Shown here piece by piece: positions 11,501 to 26,500 of a stretch of DNA of 64,000 bases. Numbering within the stretch: position 1 is the stretch's first letter; every line of letters begins with the position of its first letter. Both the position numbers and the translations under genes were made by a program. The DNA is from Brachypodius melanocephalos (taxonomy: Eukaryota; Chordata; Aves; Passeriformes; Pycnonotidae): positions 1,216,944-1,280,943 of the forward strand of contig VZSR01003807.1 in NCBI GenBank assembly GCA_013398615.1, read 5' to 3'. Below the pieces are notes generated by a model. It ran no database searches, was not told the origin of the DNA, and was given only the letters and a program-made list of their open reading frames with translations.

Positions 11501-14500
11501 TTTGCAGGAGACAAAGGAATAATTACAGGGTAAACAGTATAAACTTTCATGTGAAATAAAGTGTCTTACAAATGTCTAAAAACTTCACCTTAAGCAAATA
11601 TAATACAGAAACGTCAGTCCCTGGTAAAATGCTGACAATATTCTTCCTGAGGTTTGGTTACCCTTATGTGAGAGCAGAAAACAGCAGCATCTGACTGAAG
11701 AGAAGCTTTTCTCCCTGTGGAAGACTAGAAATGAACTTGATTTCAGTTACTGTAGTGAAATCACATTAGTTCTAATTTAGTGTTCATTTAAGGATTTAAG
11801 ACATGGGTTTTCTATTAAATTTTGTGTTTGCTGAACACTTAAAAATGTGATGTTTTACAGAGTCAAGCGAAGTTGCTTGCAGAGCAAAAACGATTTCCAT
11901 TTCCTACTGATAATGACAACACAAATGAAGAATTGGGTAAGATATTTTATATAAGGTTTGTGCAGGTGAATGATGTGCTAATTATTAGCACTGAATGTTT
12001 TGAAAATTGATGATTGAAGTCATGCATTAACTTCAATTTGATCTTAGTAAGTCTGGAAATACAAGTTTTCTCTGGTCTTATAAAGCAAATACTTACCTCT
12101 GTTGCTAAAAACCTTTCCTGCTTTCTTCACTAGAATTCTTCACTATATCTGCTTAAGCAGATGTTCAAAAAGAATTCTGATTAAGTCCTTTATAACAGAC
12201 TCAGCTACTTCCTGTTTCCATTTTTTTTTTTTGTTTATTGATGACTAAAACTGTTCAAACATCCAGAAAATTTTACCAATGCAATATGCTTTCTATGACT
12301 CATAGATTTTATGATCTGTTTCCCATCTCCACACTCCTCCCATCAAAACTTACACACAGCAGGAAGACTTTCTGAATTATGTTCTAGGCTGCTACTTGAA
12401 GTTTTTTCAAAGCACACTCAGCACAAAAAATGGGGGTATTTCAAATAAATCAACAGGAAATACTGTTCTCAAAGGACTCAAAAACGGAGTTGCATTTCTT
12501 CAAATGCTGAGGTATTATAAGGCAGCAAAGAGGTTGTTGAGGACATCTGTCAAGGAAAGCAGCAGACTATCTTTTATAAAGAGCAAAGGGAGATTTTATT
12601 CCCCTCTAATGAACTTAAAACAATTAAGAAGGGATTTTTTGGCATAGTTTCTACCTGCATGGATTGGTCCAGGAAAATTTGGGGGCTTAATCTTTTTTCA
12701 TATTCCTAGACTACCTAATTATGTTAATAGAATCCTGCAAAGAATACTAAACTTCTATTCAGATGAAAATATATGATACTTTTAGTATCTGTTCTGTAGA
12801 CTTGGAAGATTGTGCTAGAACGTCCTTGTGTTTGGCACCTTGGCTGGCGCTTATCTACCCACTTTAGTCCAAGGACATTGTGGTCTGAGGAGCCTGGTTT
12901 GGTCCTTCTTGTTTGTGCATGCTACTTTTAACTGTTCTGAGGAAAAGAAGCACAGAATGTGTGGGGCCTTCTGAAGTGAAGGAATTTTGGGACTAAAATA
13001 CTTTGGCTGTTGTTAACCATTAGGTTTTTTCATAATGAGGTACTTGTATTTTTGTAGTATTAAAGATTAAAGAAACCAAAAAGATACTGTTTAAAAAGAA
13101 GCTGATACTGTATCAGCTACTAGCTGCCAAGCACTTGCCATGGTTTTACAGACAGTTCCCAATTTAGTTTGGCATTTTTCCAAGTGTCTTGTATAAACTA
13201 AATACAGTCCTTATCAGCAAGACAACTGAGTGACAATATAAGTCTGGATTATCTTGTGTCCTCCACATTTTTTCTTAACACTGGAATGGTTGAGTTGACG
13301 TTATTTTATGTCCCAGCTTTTTTGTATTCTGGGACTGGAACCCTAAAAGTGATACTAATAACTGTATAGTCTTGAAGAAAAATGAAATTAAGAAAATTCA
13401 AGAGCTCTTCTTTCTGTCCTTCACCCTGCCCATTTTTTCCCTTTTCTGGCAATACTATGTAGTTTTGCCAAGTGAAGCTTTTTATTTATTGAGGAGAAAG
13501 CTTATATTGCACACAAATATTCCTTCTTCATAGTAGAAGTGCTTGGAGTATGACACAAGTTCTGGATTAAATATATTTCTTATTTCTCTTTCATTTAACT
13601 GTTTTCCTTTTTTAATGACCTCTGCTTAGCAACACTTTAGCCAAAACAATGTAGCTCTGCCCGCTGAAAGATAAGTGTCTGTGTCCTATTAATAATGCCT
13701 TTGCTTTAACTGACTTATTTGTCTCTTCTCATGTTTGAATAAATAATTAAGCTAAGAGGTGCCTCTTCCATTCTGTTTGGATGACTGCTAAATTCATTTT
13801 AAGTGGGGAAAGGTGAAATCCTGCTCGTAGTTCCACTGCCAGCCTTTTGAACAAACTGCCTGGGGAAAAGTTCTCTCTAATTTTCATAGCCGTGATCTTC
13901 AAGATACTGGGTTTTGTTGACAGCATAGACAGAGCTTAGTTCAGAGTTAAGAATTGTGAGAGATTAAAACATGCAAAATGAAACAATCTTGAGATAGTCA
14001 GCTGTCAGAACTGAACTTCAGTCATGAAAGCACAACTACAGTTTTTCAGTCTTGTGATTTAACTGTATTTTTATATCTTGTGGAGGTTACAGGAACGTAT
14101 TTCTAATGGTCTGTTTCTTTTTCAAACACTTGGCTTCTACTTCAAAATGGGGGAATGCGCAAGAACTTGAAAGCTTTTCATAATTATAACATAGGTAAAG
14201 ACTCAGTTATTTTTCAGTTTCAGTTTTAGAAATAATTAAATCAGTTTAGTTATTTCTAGGTAATTGCAATGAAGGAAAACCTTATTGTGAACTAATAAAG
14301 TTTAGCAATATGTGTACAAACAAGTAGAAGTTTTCTAGTCAAATTGTCAAAAATAGTGATAGCCAGGTAGCTATTTTTTTAATTGAGAAAGCATCCAGAG
14401 CTATTGTATTGGGATCATAGTACCTTTCCTGATTCTAAGTATTTTAGAAGCAAACATGGGCCCTTTCCTGAACAGCTTGTAAAAGGAGAAAAAAACCCTA

Positions 14501-17500
14501 CAAACAAATCACAAACCCCCAAAACAGCTCTGAAAAGCACAGTATGAATTGAGTAATTAATGAATACTAGGTAATGGCCAAGGGAAGTCCTGTCCTTTTG
14601 GTGGCTGTTCAGGAATCCTCTGACTATTTTAATCTTCAATGCAATGTAGGAACTTAAACATTTTACAGTTTGGTAATATTAATATTTTTTAAAAGTCAGA
14701 TTTTTTTTCTGTTTTATTTACATTTTTCAATATTTTGTTAGCAATTGCTTACGTGTTGTTTGGCAACGGCTTGTATGATGAAGCTATACGACATTTTTCA
14801 ACAATGCTGCAGGTAAGTTTTCTGCTTGGACCCCAAAAAAATAACTTAATGAAAATATCCACTGCCACGTATGGCTTTTCATAAAACAAATACTAAATTA
14901 AGGATTTTTAAATGAGAGTAGTTACTCTACTGTTTGTTCATTCTCTTTTCCATCCAAACACAAGCGTACTCTTAGAACTGGGTGATCAGTATCTTGGTTA
15001 TTTGGTGAGTATTTTCCCCATCTGTAGGCATAAAGTTTTTATGGCACTTTGACCAAAAATGCACGTGTTTTCAGAAACCTGACCTCTCCAGAGCTGAAGT
15101 TCCTTAGATTGTCTGCTTATTGTGTAGGCTGAGATATTTTAAAGTAGACTTTTTTGGGTGACAGCATGTTGCCAGTAATGTGAGAAAAAAAGCCCTGACC
15201 AAGGTAATTTTTTTGCTAATGGCAAGTAACACATTGCTTTCACAATGATAAATGGATTTGTATGCTGGTTTTATCCTTTTTCAACAGTAAAAATTCGATT
15301 AGTTTAATATATAAATAAAACATAACTAATACTTATAATGTAGGTGTTTTTCCTGACCTGAATAAATAATTCAGAATCTTCTGCAGTTAAGTAGGAGGTG
15401 GTCACATTTAAAACAAAATCAGCCCAAGCAATTTTTAAGATTCAGCTAAAGATGATTTCAAAATATGGCATTTTTATGGCTAAAAACTTGGAACATCTAG
15501 AAGCATGGACATACTTTTTCATTTAAACTGTTTAAAGTACACAAATGCAAGCTGAAAGCAATACTGCAAATAATAGCATGTATTTTTTCTCAAGTGTCAT
15601 ATGACTTGTTCTAAAATTGAGAGGAAGTGTGGCAATTTAATGGAATTATTCCAGGGAATTTATCTGAGGACAAGAGTGTTTGGGGGTTTTGTATGCTTTT
15701 TTTTTTTTTTTTTTGGTTGATATAGATGTTTAGTGATACCTGTCTCTGATTTGTTTTAATGTGAGCAGGTTTTTTTACCCTAATGAGAAATCCTGCTTCC
15801 AAAACCACTGGATTTACGTATTGTTTCCTGTCTGTATTCAGAGGGAAACTTAATACAAGTGAAGATAAGCAAGATAGACCAACTGTAGAAAGATACTGGG
15901 AGAAGTGTTTATCTAATAGAGTACTTCTGCAGTGCCCACATCTCGGTTTAAAATATGCTTTAATATCATGCTTCTAGTATGCCTGAAAGGCTGTAAAGTG
16001 GTCATGATTGTTCACTCTGTTTTCCACAAGGCAATTTTAAATACATATGAAGTGGTCATTAAAACATTTAACTGAATAAAACAGCCTTGCTTAGCCATGG
16101 TATTAAAAGTAGGAAGTTACCTACTGTTGATGTTGCCAAATGTAAACTTGGAAGCAGCTTCAGTCTGGCAAGCTGCCAGCATTGATATGCCACGTATTCT
16201 GTTGTTTTGTTGCAGGCAGAGTTTGTTTCTTAGGAAACAGTTTGTTTCTTGGCAGATGTTGCAATTAAATAAGACCAGGCTTGGGCTACAAACTTTTGTA
16301 GCACAGCTGTATTCCTTGCAGGCGTGAAGATGGTGTGATTCCTGACTGGTTTTCAGGGAAACTTGACTGCATAGGCATTGTTGTGTTGGCAAAACAGTTT
16401 TGCTGTGTAGTTCTTTTAATTTGTATGGGAAAATGTATTTGGAGTAAATGACATCAAACAAGAAGTAGATTTACTGTATAGGGTGCATCCTCCCTAAGTG
16501 CCCGGGTAGAAAAGTCACAAAATCAGATCTAATTCAAGAAAGGTTGGTTTGAATTTTGCAGAAGTATTTTGGTAGAATACTTCTGGTTTTAGTTGCTGTC
16601 TGAATATAAATTTCATCAGGATGCCACAATATCTTGCTCCCAGATTTTAAATCTCAATTTTAAATTGTATACAAAATAATCTTTTTATGTAACAAGGCCA
16701 AATTGTATGTTTTTTATCTCAGTGACATGAGACAGAAGAAGTTACATAATTACCAGTGAGGTTACAACTAACAAAGATTGGGTAACAGAGTATTCTAATA
16801 ATTACTGTATATTTTAATCTATTCTAATGTACACTGTGTAATAGCTTCTAATAGGTGGTCACTGGCTCTATAACTGCACTCTGTTTGGCTTTTTTACCAG
16901 ACAAATACTCCAGAACAATTCCATTAAATTGAATTGGAAGTTGTGAGCATATGAAAGTATTGACTGTAATACAATAAATTTCTTTGCCTGGCAGCCGTGA
17001 TTGTTCGTTGCTTACTACTTTAGATCAGCTAAAAGTAAATACATACTGAAGAAACCAAAAAACCCACACCACAAATTAATATTTTATTTGTTTAACAGGA
17101 AGAACCAGACCTGGTTAGTGCAATTTATGGACGAGGGATAGCATATGGAAAAAAAGGACTACATGTGAGTAGATAATTTTTTAAATTAATACACAACTGA
17201 ATTATTTGAGTCTGAACTATAAGAGACCCTGTAACAGGAATAACTAGACTGGTTAGAACATGTTAAGTACACACCAAAGTCTTTGTGCTGTCCTGCTTCC
17301 TTGAGGAATCTGTCCTTTGGTTGATGCACTGAATAACACAGAGGGATCTAGCAGATCATAATGCTCAAGCCATGGGTATGTTTGCTTTGTGAGACTGTGG
17401 AAGTAAAGCTGCACAACATAAGTGTGCCAAAGGAGAAGATAAGACACTGTTGTGAGTGGTAGATAGATAGTAGTGCTGTGAGCCACAGCTTCTTGAAAGA

Positions 17501-20500
17501 ATTGCCTGTTAAGATAACAGGCAGTGTCTTGCCTCTGAGAGACAGGTTTATGAAGTCCTACTGAATTCATTTCCACATCTAAGGTGTGTTTGGAAATGAA
17601 AAAGTCTTTTCTTGCAGCTTGCGAACATTGTCAGCTCTTCCAATACAATTGATTTCACATTGCTTTTTGATTGCTTATATATATATTGCCTCTTGATAAG
17701 TATACCACCTTGAATTTATTAAAAAAATTTCAAAGTTAAATTACTTGGTTGCAATACTTACTGCTCAAATAATTTCTTGAGCAGAAAGAAATTTATGAGC
17801 TGACTACGGTCCTTGTAGGACGTAGCGGCTGGTTGAGTTGTGATTGAATGGTTGCTAGAGTTCTGGAAGAATGAATGATTGAATAATTCTTGAAAATTTT
17901 CTTTGTACACAATGTTTAATTATCTAGGGATGCTGACAAGAGCTTGAAGTCCCTCATATTTGCTTGTTTTTAACATCAGCATGAGTTTTTCTCAGTTTAG
18001 CTAGGTGTTGATACAGCTTCACTTCATAAAAGTTTTTGAGTGGTACCTTCAAGACACAAAGATGATATTAAACACAAAATTTCTTTGCTTTGATAAAGAA
18101 GAAAGAGATCAATGAAATCTAATACAGAACTTGCTATATAATTAATGTGATTATTTTTCTAATTAAGTAACTGCTTCCATCCTATTAGTTAACTACTTCA
18201 TTGAGGACAGTTTAAAATTTTAGATAGGCAGGATGCTGTTGGCATCACCCCATTTATCAGTACTACCTGGCTTAAATTGCAGACAGTGCTGATGGCAACA
18301 CTGGTGGGTGTGAGTGTGCCTGTGTGCTGGAGTTCATGTGGGAGCTTGAACCAGCTTTGCTGCCAAGCAAGGTACTTTTGGAGCTATAAATCTAATATTT
18401 ATTCACAGAGTTAAATTAATAAATTATTAGAGGTATGACACAAAATTGATGTGTGCAAAGTTTAGTTTTGTTGTTTGTAGCAGACAGGTGGTTTTTTTTC
18501 CAACTGTTTGCAGAGTAATGCATCTCGATGTTCTTAGCAAAGGTGTGGAGGACTTTGAATATAAACTGTTACACTTTCAGACACTTAGCCAATCTAGTTG
18601 TCCTTCATCTTGAGAGTATCTTAGTCTAAGTATGCACACTTGTTCACCTTGTTTATTTTTTCTCCTTTTCAGGACATGAAAAATGCTGAACTTGCTCTGT
18701 TTGAGCTCAGTAGGGTGATTAGTCTAGAACCAGATCATCCTGAAGTACTTGAACAGCGAGCAGAAGTGAGCATTTTTAATGTCTTTTCAGACTTTTGGAG
18801 AAGTTGCAATTATATAGTGTTTCCAGTTATATCTTAATTGGTTTAATGACTAAAGCTTGGTGTTCTGTGAACTTTCCTCCTTTCTTTTAAAATATACACA
18901 TTTCCTCTCAAACAGTGTAATTTGTGGAATATCTAGTTTTAAAATAAGACCATATAGAGTTACTGTAGCTAATGGAGTGGCATATATTATGTTTAAGTGT
19001 TCAGTTTCTGACATACTGTGTAGCAAGATCATTTGTGTTTAGGAGTTTCTGTTAATAAAATGGAGCAAAATATCACTTGAATGTTACTGTTTTGCACCTT
19101 TTGTCGCCTTAGTAATTCTACTGTGAATACTGGTTGTTAAAATACCAAATTGTTTAAAAATGTAGTGGTTCTGGTTTATATTTGTGCATGTAATTTAAAA
19201 ATCATTCCAACCCACATATATTTTTTATTTTGAAAATTAAGTTTTGTTTTGCTAACTAAATTACAGAAAATGAATGTCAAAAAGCAGCTTTGTAGACAAA
19301 CCAAAAGTATAAATATTAGTCAGCATACTGTATAACAAAAGCTAGCATAATATTCACAGTTTTACTGCTTTTAATGATCTCTTAGTACATTTGTGAATCT
19401 TGAGCTAAAAATGTGAAAGGCATTCCAATAATTGGAAATGGACCATTTTCTGTTGGTGGAATGTTTTTTTCAGATAAGGCTTGGAAGAATACTTCAATCA
19501 TATTTTCGTTTCAGTATGTTGAAATATCTTGAAATTGAGTATTTTGTTTTGACTGACTTGTTTTTGATTTGGAATACAGGATTTCTGCAAATATGGTGAT
19601 GTTCATATACACTGATAGTTCTGAGAAAAATTCTTTCAAATTTCCTCTTTTATAGGGGTTTAAAAGCCATAATTACTGAAATTTATTGTGAAACTTTCCA
19701 ACCTATTCTAGCAAATATAATTACTCTGTTAGAGCTGAACATGAAAAAGAATAATTTTCATATTTCTAAAATAAATCTATCCAGTCTGTCTGCTCTAAAC
19801 TGTGTTTTGGTTTTATACTCTTAGATATTGTCCCCACTGGGACGAATTAGTGAAGCATTATCAGATCTCACCAAAGCTATTCAGCTACAACCATCAGCCA
19901 GGCTCTACGGGCACAGAGCTGCCCTTTACTTCATATCTGAGGTTAGTGGATTTTGGGCATTCTCTTCGGCTTTTGTTGTGGGCATGTTGTTCATTATTTT
20001 GTTGACTTCTGTGCTAGTTGTTACTTGTGTTCGAGAAGTTCTTTCCTATTTAGTTAATATAATAACAAAAGCCCTGATTCTCCTGTAGCTGTCTTTCTGA
20101 CAGGTCAGAGGTATTCTCTATTTCATTTGCTAATCTATTTAATGCAGAGAATCAGAAGACAAGTACAAGTACACCTCAGATTCTTTTGTGTTTGCAGAGT
20201 AGGATGTGGATAAAGACTTTGACTTGATTTATAACCTGTGGCTGCATTTAATTAGTATTGATAAACACTAGTCTAAAAAAGAAAATAGTTATGGCCAAGG
20301 CAGTAAGTCCTCTAAATGCTTAGGAAAAACCACTCCTCACAATAAACAAAAAATCCCTACAAAAATGCTAACATCCAGTTTTGCTATGTGATATGTGTAT
20401 GTTGTTCTTGAAGCTTTAATGTAGGACAAGTAGCTTTATCTTTCAAGGTTGTGTGAATAGTAGATATCTGATTTCGTACTTGATTCTTCAGATTTCACTG

Positions 20501-23500
20501 TTTGCTTCCAGCTATTTTTCCATTCACTTTACTATGTTTTATACAGCACTTCCTGTAAAATTTGGAAGTGTATTGCACATTCGTTGATGTTCTGATTCAT
20601 GATAAAAGTTGATAATCATTGCTACTTAGCCCTGAGACTGACTTCATATATTAAACAAAATTCTGTGGTTTACTTTTATGAAAATAAAAGTACATATTCC
20701 TCTTTATTTGTATGGTGTTCTCTTTGTCATCTGAAATCTTCTTTATGACAGGATTATGCAACAGCCCATGAAGATTTTCAGCGTTCACTGGAACTGAACA
20801 AAAATCAGCCTATAGCTATGCTTTATAAAGGCTTAACCTTCTTTCACAGAGGACTTTTGAAGGTAAAGCTATATTAAACAATAGTTCATGTAGAACAGTA
20901 CCCTTTATTTGAAGTTGTTTCCATAAAATAGTGGAAATATCATTGGTTTTGACATATGTATTTTCTCTCATCTAAGGAAGATTTTTAAGGTTAAAGGGTG
21001 CAAGCAAAATAAAAAGATTCCATGATATGATATGTAAATACTGCAGGTCTTGTGTCTCAGTAGATCAGTGGTAACAGATATGTTCAAGGAGTGCTTTGAA
21101 AGATGTTTGTATTTAGTACCTTTGCCAATATTTGTATGATTATGTTCAAAAATCTGGAAATGAAATGGAGATTTCCTAGGTTTTGGGAGGGGGAGAAGGA
21201 CGAAGAGGAAGATAATTTTAAACTGCTCCTCAAATGAGTTAGGGAGTAATCAAGGAAAGTGCTGGTAGAACCTTGCATTTATACATGTTTATTTCAGTTA
21301 TATGTTTTTTGTGGAAAGCTGATATCTAACTTGAGGCAATATAATTACTCCTTCAGTTTCTAAAATCAGCAGGAAAGTAATTTCTTCCCATGTCTTCTTT
21401 AAGTTTTCACCATTTTTTGACTCGAAACTTGTCTCTGTTTTGGGTGTAGCAATATTGCCCATTTCTTGTTTGTAAAGTATTTAGAGGTACTGCTGCCATT
21501 TTTCAGAGGGAAGGGTAATTAGACAAGTTTTCTGAAATCTTCAGTATGAAAAATGAAGACGCAATGGTGTAATTCCTGAATTCCAGCAGTGGAAGCTGTC
21601 TTTATTTTTAACCTCTGATAACAGCTTGGGGTTCATTAAGGGTAGTATGCAGAATCTGGAGTCAATCCAGGACCCCTGAGTATCAGCCCACTATCTTTCA
21701 TAGCCAACTGCTATTTTTTAATTTTTTTTTTCTTTTAAGTCCACTTCCTCACTTTTTTAGTACCCAAGCAGGTGTTTTTTTCCACAGTCTCACTGTATGC
21801 TGTGAGAACATCAGACTGTCATTGAACTTTCATTGTCTGTATCTTCTGACAGTAAGAAGAGATACTTGGCAAATAATAGTCTGGGTTTCTGATTTTTGAT
21901 GTAGGCAACAGAGGCCCCAAAAAGTGATTGTAAAAATACAGCTGAGAAAAATAAATGCTGTCTCAGTTTGCAGAACAGAAGCAAAGTTTTCTTCTTTGTG
22001 ATACACAGGTGAACACACTTCTGCACTACCACCTCCTTCCTCACAATTTCTTTTCTCAAAGGAGGCATCTCCCCTTTCTGATATTCATGTTTGGAGAGAT
22101 TGAGTGGTTTTTCATGCTGAGGTATACCTTAGCTTCCAGTCAGATTCAGGCTGCCTCTTAAAGGAAAGCTGTACATGCCATCTGTTAGGATTTATGAGCC
22201 TTGTTGAAGATTGAATATTTGGTTGAGCGTGGCTGTGTTCATTTTAGAGTGAAAAGAGATTTATTTGAATCACTGCTTTTGGTAATAATAATCTTGGGTT
22301 TAAAACTTACCTGTAGGCTATGAGCCTATCTGTAGTTGTAGGTGATAGTCCTACATTTTTGTTCAATGGGGTTTTTGTGCACATTGTAGTGCTCAGAATA
22401 TATTTGATAGATTTTCTAAATAAGACTTTCTAAATCAACTAAAGATACCAGTAATTCATCCCTTAAGGCATCTCACTTATTGCACTGAAGACTTCAAGAT
22501 ACGTTTCAGGCATTCCTTAGTAATATAAAGTAGTTAATTATTCCATCCTTAATTCTAAGTCTCAGTGTTGAATATTCCAGTTTGTGTAGCCACTCTAGTT
22601 TGAAAAGCTGAGTTCTTTATCAGATTCTTCAAAGAGCAATATTTCTTTAACCACATGCTTATTTTGTTAGCTTTTGTTTTTATTACATTGTATTCCTCAC
22701 AACAGTAATAGCTACAGTACATGCTATTGTGTGAAGATGATCCCTTACTCTGTAATCCCTCAAGAGAATGTTTCCAGCTGAGGAAATAACAGAGAAAGCA
22801 ATAAGACAAAGGCAGAGTGCAGATTTGAAGGAGTCTTTTGGGCTCCAAAACTTAAGAGGGGTATTGTGAATGAAGAAGGAAGACTGTAAGGAGAGACTGC
22901 TTTGCCTTAGGGACCAGACTGAGCTTTGAAAGCAGACTCTGAAGGGATTTCATCTCTGAACTCTATTAAAATACTAAAAGAATTGCTCATTCCCACTGCA
23001 TATTAGAAAAAAAAAATCCAGTTAAATCTTTCAGTACTGTATAGAATGTTTCAGTATTTCATTTATGATGTAATAATTTTTACTCTATAGATTTCATAAT
23101 AAATTCATGCCTTGTTTGTTCCTTTCAAAGCTTTTGATGTATAACTGTAAATTTCATAGCTAGTAACTACTGAGGTTGCTGAAACTTTAGGAATGTAGTA
23201 AGTTAAATTTTTTTATGTTGGTCTCTTTTTGTAGGAAGCCATTGAATCCTTCAAAGAAGCTCTGAAGCAGAAAGCAGACTTCATAGATGCATACAAAAGT
23301 CTGGGACAAGCCTACAGGTACTTATATTCAGAAGTAGTTTTAAAGTAATTTTTTCATTTGGTTGTGTTCTTTAAAATGCACTCTAAGTTTTGCACATTTG
23401 TTACAAAATTGTGGAAAATCAAGTGTGATATTTGGTAGTTCCAGCAGCTGGTATGGCTATGTCAGGATATGTTCAATATAAATGATTTCTATGTTTGCTT

Positions 23501-26500
23501 TGTATTTTTAATTTAGTCTCTGGTATCTCTTTGAGTCTCCGAGACTCAAAGGTTAGTTAAATGGCAGTTTCCAGTAAGATGTGTTTTAGATATGCTGAAT
23601 GATTTTTAAATGATGGAAAGGTTTAATACAACATGAGCTATAGCTGATTAAATCCTACTTCAAATGTAGTGGCTTTGCTGTTCATGCATTTATTTGAAAC
23701 TAAAGAGCTGTGGTTAATCACTATTCTGCAAAAAATTCTTTTTGACAGATGTATTTTAAACTAGTAAATTTTGTTTGTTTTTCTAGAGTTGCTCTTGTTT
23801 GAATTAGTTTTGTCTAATATAATAATCTTTAAGAAATCAGTGTACTGAATTAAAAAAAAACTAAGATAAATTAAATTGTGTACTATTTCTATATTAATTA
23901 TCTCATGACAATTTCTCTGTGATTGTTTTTACTGCCTGCTTACGTGTACAGCTGTCCTGCACATGGAGTACTTCCAGTCAATAGATTTTTAGTTTCAGTT
24001 TTCAAACACCATATATTTTCTTCTTATGCAGCATTTAAGTAGTTGGTAGATTTGTAAATATATGCTTCTACTTAAGAGTTAAAAAGACCTCTCAAAGATA
24101 ATTTTTTCCAGGAATGGTTTGTGTGGAAGTTTTATTTAGTTTAGTTTCTGAAGAAATACCTTAGGTATGTGTTTTTACAGTTTTAGTGTCTGCTGGGCAT
24201 TGTGAAGATTTGTGGTCTTGTGGGGTTGTATTTCAGAGTACATGTTTCTGGGAGTGACAAACTCTGGGCAGCTGTTCTGTTATTACCACAGAAGAATAGT
24301 TGCAAAATTACTGCTTTTGTTATATAAATTTTCCATTACTGCTGTGTTTCTCTTCAGTGATATCCCCTTTGGGCACCTTATAGTCACCTTTAACAAGCAA
24401 TTTTTTTGTCACTGTTGCCTTCTTTCCACTTTCTGGAATTACCTAGAGAGCTTGGCAACTTTGATGCTGCTACAGAGAACTTCCAGAAGGCTTTACTGCT
24501 GGATCAAAATCATGTTCAGACATTACAGCTCAAAGGAATGATGCTTTATCATCATGGTAGCTTAGATGAAGCACTAAAGAATTTTAAGGTAAGCAGGCCC
24601 TAAGTAAACACAAAATTTGAATGTTTTAGTGAAGTCTTGTATTCAACAGATGCAATAAAATAGACAAATTTCAAAGCTTTTCATTCTGAGTGTGTGTGCA
24701 TTTGAACTGGAACTATTTTTTCTGAAGTCTGTCTTAAAAGATAAAACTTAACAGTTTGTAATTAAAAATGTAATTTTGCTAAAACTAAGATTGTTTAACT
24801 GTTTTATGTGTTTGTAAAATCAAGCTGTAGCTGATATTTTTTTTTCTTTTTAAACTGGTAATTGTGTTCTTGCTGATAGTTTGACTTGAAACCTATTTCT
24901 TTCATATCAGATGAAAGGTAAAATGTACTGCTCTGTAATTTTCAGCTGAAAGTAAGTTACAATATTTATCTAATTCTTCTAGAGTATTTTCTTCTGAAAA
25001 AGTCAGCATATGTTGTGATTCATTGCACTTGCAAAATTTTCATGTTACCAAAATCTTGCGTATCTCTGCCGGCATTTAATGGTTGCTTTATTTTGTAGAC
25101 AGAGAAAAAAGGCAGATGTTATTTATATGCCCTTATTCTTAAAACAAGGAATGAAATAAGATCCCTTTCCAAATGAGTCTGTGCTTATCCCAAGGAGGAC
25201 GCTTTGTGTATTATTACGTATTCACCTTCTATAACCCAATTTGTAGATACTGGTGTCATTGAAAAGGTACTTCAGCTTCTGAGATGGAGATGCTCTTCTA
25301 AAGACATGTAATTGCTGGAAGAATTGGAGCATTCATTTCTGAGTCGTGAACAGGAATTTGCTGTGTGTTTAACATACAGTAAATAGCTGACTAACATAGA
25401 AGTGTACTAATGCATGAAGTAGTGAAGAGATGAATGGGGGAAATGACAGAAAGATGATATATCTATATAACTAACCCAAAATCATTTGTTATATTGTCAG
25501 GAGCATATTTTGCCTATTTTCATCCAGCTAACGGGGAGCTAGTATTATTAGAGAAAAGTGTGCAAAGCATATTTTTATTGGCAAGGTTTGGGTTTTCAGT
25601 TTTTTCCCCTTTGATAAATCTGAAAATATTTTTTCTTACATTTGCTAGCCATTTAAGTGCTCAGCAGCATTTGAAAAAAAATTATGATGGAATCTTAATT
25701 TTTTATAATCTTTTCACACGTCTGCTGACCAGACGGGTTGGACTGTTTGAAGGTACTCTTTCTGTCTCTTGATTTTTGGGTGCTTTGTTCCTTTAATCTC
25801 CTAGAGATGTCTACAGCTAGAACCATACAATGAAGTTTGCCAGTACATGAAGGGTCTCAGCCATGTTGCAATGGGACAGTTTTATGAAGGCATAAAAGCT
25901 CAGACCAAAGTTATGTTAAATGATCCTCTACCAGGACAGAAGGCCAGTCCAGAATATCTGAAAGTGAAATACCTCCGAGGTAAGTTGGAATTGTTTTGGG
26001 GGGGGTTTAAAAAAGTTTTCTTAAATGCCTCAAGGACCCTAGAAGTGCAAGCTTGCTTGTAGTTATGGTCATTTTAGAGAAACCAGTGTACATTCTCATG
26101 AGCACTGTTGAGTGTGTGTGTTAAGAAAAAAGTACACTGATTCTTACTGTTCATACAGTTAAAAGCTAGGTCAAAAAAGGGAATCTACATTTCTCTATAA
26201 ATGTAGACTGTTGTGATACTTAGTTGAAAAATACTTATTTCTATCTTGGAAATTGGCTAATAGCAAAATTATATTATCTAAAAATAATGACTTTTTAAAA
26301 TCATGTTGTTTAACTGACAAGTATATAATCTCGTTACCGTTTTTGTGTAATGGCATAAGTAAACTGGTTATTCAAACAGCTTTTAACTTTATTTCTTTCC
26401 TCCAGAGTATTCTCGATATTTGCATGCACATTTGGATACCCCGCTTACAGAGTATAATACTGATATAGATCTTCCTGGAAATTTCAAGGATCACTGGGCC

